NCBI GenBank assembly: GCA_900548815.1
Contig: URLR01000092.1
Coordinates: 1 to 5,051, forward strand
DNA length: 5,051 nt
Source: an uncultured Collinsella sp.
GTDB taxonomy: Bacteria > Actinomycetota > Coriobacteriia > Coriobacteriales > Coriobacteriaceae
Direction of reading: 5' to 3'
The position numbers were made by a program, and so were the translations under genes. How positions within the stretch are numbered: position 1 is the stretch's first letter; the number at the start of each line of letters is the position of its first letter. Below the pieces are notes generated by a model. The model saw only the letters and a list, made by a program, of their open reading frames with translations, was not told where the DNA came from and ran no database searches. Positions 5,003-5,051 of the stretch are shown one piece after another.

Positions 5003-5051
5003 CTGTCTCTTATACACATCTCCGAGCCCACGAGACGGACTCCTATCTCGT
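5003..5051 (+). other. Nextera i7-side sequencing adapter (artefact)
   Basis: This is synthetic sequence. 5003-5021 is the reverse complement of the Tn5 mosaic end (starts CTGTCTCTTATAC), 5022-5036 the Nextera read-2 tail, 5037-5044 read GGACTCCT (an i7 index; I recall it as N705), and 5045-5051 are the start of the P7 sequence. It truncates the NifU-like gene and would add a false reading frame to that protein. Confidence 0.98.

Overview
The window is a 4,954-bp piece of GC-rich bacterial chromosome (49-5002) with untrimmed Illumina Nextera adapter and index sequence at both ends (1-48 and 5003-5051). Both edges are therefore sequencing artefacts, and the first and last genes are cut. The gene content suggests a gut-type member of the Coriobacteriia, most likely Collinsella or a close relative. 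The grounds are GC-rich codon use, a Gram-positive-type suf operon with SufU rather than SufA/SufE, and a NifU-like scaffold of a type I associate with anaerobic gut Firmicutes and Coriobacteriia. This assignment comes from recognising families, not from a search.

Layout. 49-1125 (+) is the 3' part of sufD. 1122-2447 (+) is a complete sufS cysteine desulfurase, and 2440-2874 (+) is a complete sufU. The three overlap by 4 and 8 nt and form one translationally coupled operon, closed by a strong intrinsic terminator at 2907-2936. A gene-poor stretch follows (2937-3532), rich in inverted repeats. Next, on the minus strand (3533-4345), is a REP-associated tyrosine transposase (RAYT, Y1/HUH type) with an added C-terminal helix-turn-helix. 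After a divergent intergenic region (4346-4748) comes the 5' part of a NifU-like iron-sulfur scaffold gene (+, 4749 to the adapter).

Function. SufS removes sulfur from cysteine as a persulfide, SufU takes it over, and the SufBCD scaffold (only SufD is seen here; SufB and SufC would lie upstream) builds the cluster. The last gene resembles SufU over its core and belongs to a second, less characterised iron-sulfur-type protein family. The locus is thus an Fe-S neighbourhood with a RAYT and its structured non-coding flank between the two transcription units.

The points most worth a second look are the adapter-capped ends, which create false protein termini; the structured 2937-3532 region beside the RAYT; the NifU-like protein; and the short cysteine-bearing N-terminal extension of SufS. 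I see no tRNA, rRNA, CRISPR array or phage gene.
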